Below the pieces are notes generated by a model. The model was not told the origin of the DNA. It did not search any database and saw only the letters and a list, made by a program, of their open reading frames with translations. Of a stretch of 64,000 nt of DNA, positions 63,450 through 64,000 are shown piece by piece. Position numbers and translations under genes: made by a program. The stretch is from an uncultured Bacteroides sp. (GTDB lineage: Bacteria; Bacteroidota; Bacteroidia; Bacteroidales; Bacteroidaceae), in contig NZ_CAUFUE010000026.1 in assembly GCF_959029255.1 (NCBI RefSeq), positions 7,192 to 71,191 on the forward strand, written 5' to 3'. Positions within the stretch are counted from its first letter, which is position 1, and the number at the start of each line of letters is the position of its first letter.

Positions 63450-63911
63450 ATGAGAAGAGGAATATTCATTTTCTTAGGTATATTACTGCTATTGACCTGT
63501 TGTGTCAGTGAAGTTTCCAAACATGATCGTTTTTCTATTAGTGTATTATCTCGTAAAAAAGGATATCAAGACCGTAATGGAAATGATTATATTAAATTAT
63601 GGGTAAATGACAGTCTATTATTCAGTGGAGTTTATTATAACAGGTTCAATGAAGAGACTCTTGATTATTTTGATGAATTCTTGGGAATGGAAGTCGCTTC
63701 ATTTGACAAAAAGGAAGATAGTATAAAAATTAGGGTTCGTATAATATCTTTAGATTCAGTTTTGTTATACAATAATAGGTATGCAATAGATACATCTTTC
63801 TTCTATCGTATAGATAATATACCAGATATAGTCATTTCTGTGGAGAGATTTTATGATAGTTTATCAATATACGACACTTTACGAACACCGTATATGTATT
63901 ATTATGAGTAA
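63450..63911 (+). CDS. Small lipoprotein, candidate immunity protein for the RHS toxin
   Basis: 153 residues; the lipobox LLLLTCC puts the mature start at Cys17 or Cys18. The rest is beta-rich and acidic (SLLFSGVYYNRFNEETLDY, DSIKIRVRIISLDSVLLYN). It matches no family I recognise. It starts 4 bp after the RHS stop, is AT-rich like the toxin domain, and a terminator follows. The position is that of cognate immunity genes in RHS systems. A lipoprotein would protect the periplasm, where a metallopeptidase toxin could arrive. Function is inferred from context. Confidence 0.7.
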   Translation: MRRGIFIFLGILLLLTCCVSEVSKHDRFSISVLSRKKGYQDRNGNDYIKLWVNDSLLFSGVYYNRFNEETLDYFDEFLGMEVASFDKKEDSIKIRVRIISLDSVLLYNNRYAIDTSFFYRIDNIPDIVISVERFYDSLSIYDTLRTPYMYYYE

Positions 63912-63949
63912 CAATAACATGTTTTTCTGGTAATAAAGAATAGTCTGTC

Positions 63950-63974
63950 GCAGCGGATGTTTTTCATCCGCTGC
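63950..63974 (+). terminator. Terminator after the immunity gene
   Basis: GCAGCGGATG (63950-63959) pairs perfectly with CATCCGCTGC (63965-63974) around a TTTTT loop, followed by TTCTGT. It closes the RHS-immunity transcript. Confidence 0.75.
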
Positions 63975-64000
63975 TTCTGTATATAAGAAACCCTGTTTTT

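Overview
The window looks like a chromosomal segment of a gut Bacteroides (Bacteroidota). Evidence: a SusC/SusD pair with a hybrid two-component regulator, Bacteroides-type promoters with a TAnnTTTG -7 box, a GG-leader peptide of the Bacteroidales kind, a 'smalltalk'-type small ORF, and AT-rich sequence ahead of starts instead of Shine-Dalgarno sites. I cannot name the species. I saw no rRNA, tRNA, CRISPR array or insertion sequence.

Region 1 (1-13.1 kb, minus strand, AT-rich) is a peptide export and maturation locus. In transcription order it runs: two TraB-like proteins, a CPBP membrane protease, a VKOR-DsbA oxidase with a dead C39-like head, a six-cysteine GG-leader precursor peptide, a small secreted protein, two TlpA-type thioredoxins, a short LanC-like protein, a glycosyltransferase, a C39-peptidase ABC exporter and a partial HlyD adaptor. 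Between the two TlpA genes lies a recombination scar: a chimeric 22-codon ORF plus a 19-codon fossil of a second precursor. Both TraB genes are broken inside the signal peptide by the copy number of a 7-bp repeat (3 copies and 1 copy; 2 would be in frame), which looks like phase variation.

Region 2 (13.3-19 kb, plus) is a housekeeping block: methyltransferase, ftsX, DUF3098, uppP, truB, queA, folK, separated by repetitive spacers.

Region 3 (19.0-49.8 kb, plus) is a large polysaccharide utilisation locus: hybrid two-component sensor (HTCS), GH2-like enzyme, double SASA esterase, an F5/8-GH-F5/8-CBM96-like protein, GH92, two serine-type sulfatases, a GH88-DUF2264 fusion, SusC, SusD, a GH43-like lipoprotein, two more DUF2264 proteins and GH105. 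The target is probably an acidic, sulfated and acetylated, uronate-containing glycan. An 11-bp motif, AGAACGATTGT, sits exactly 36 bp before a -7-like box at three promoters and appears inverted before the HTCS gene; it is a candidate HTCS operator. Four TGCCA-N6-TGGCA palindromes at an exact 22-bp period precede the esterase promoter.

Region 4 (49.8-64 kb): a secreted EEP-family phosphodiesterase, metK behind a SAM-II-like riboswitch, an S24-type repressor, a zinc-ribbon protein with 22-bp tandem repeats in its leader, a DUF4373 protein, an HU-like protein, a 34-residue smalltalk-type ORF, and a two-gene RHS system. The second RHS protein ends in a putative HELGH metallopeptidase toxin and is followed by a small lipoprotein, the candidate immunity protein. 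Intergenic regions here carry long, often perfect inverted repeats.
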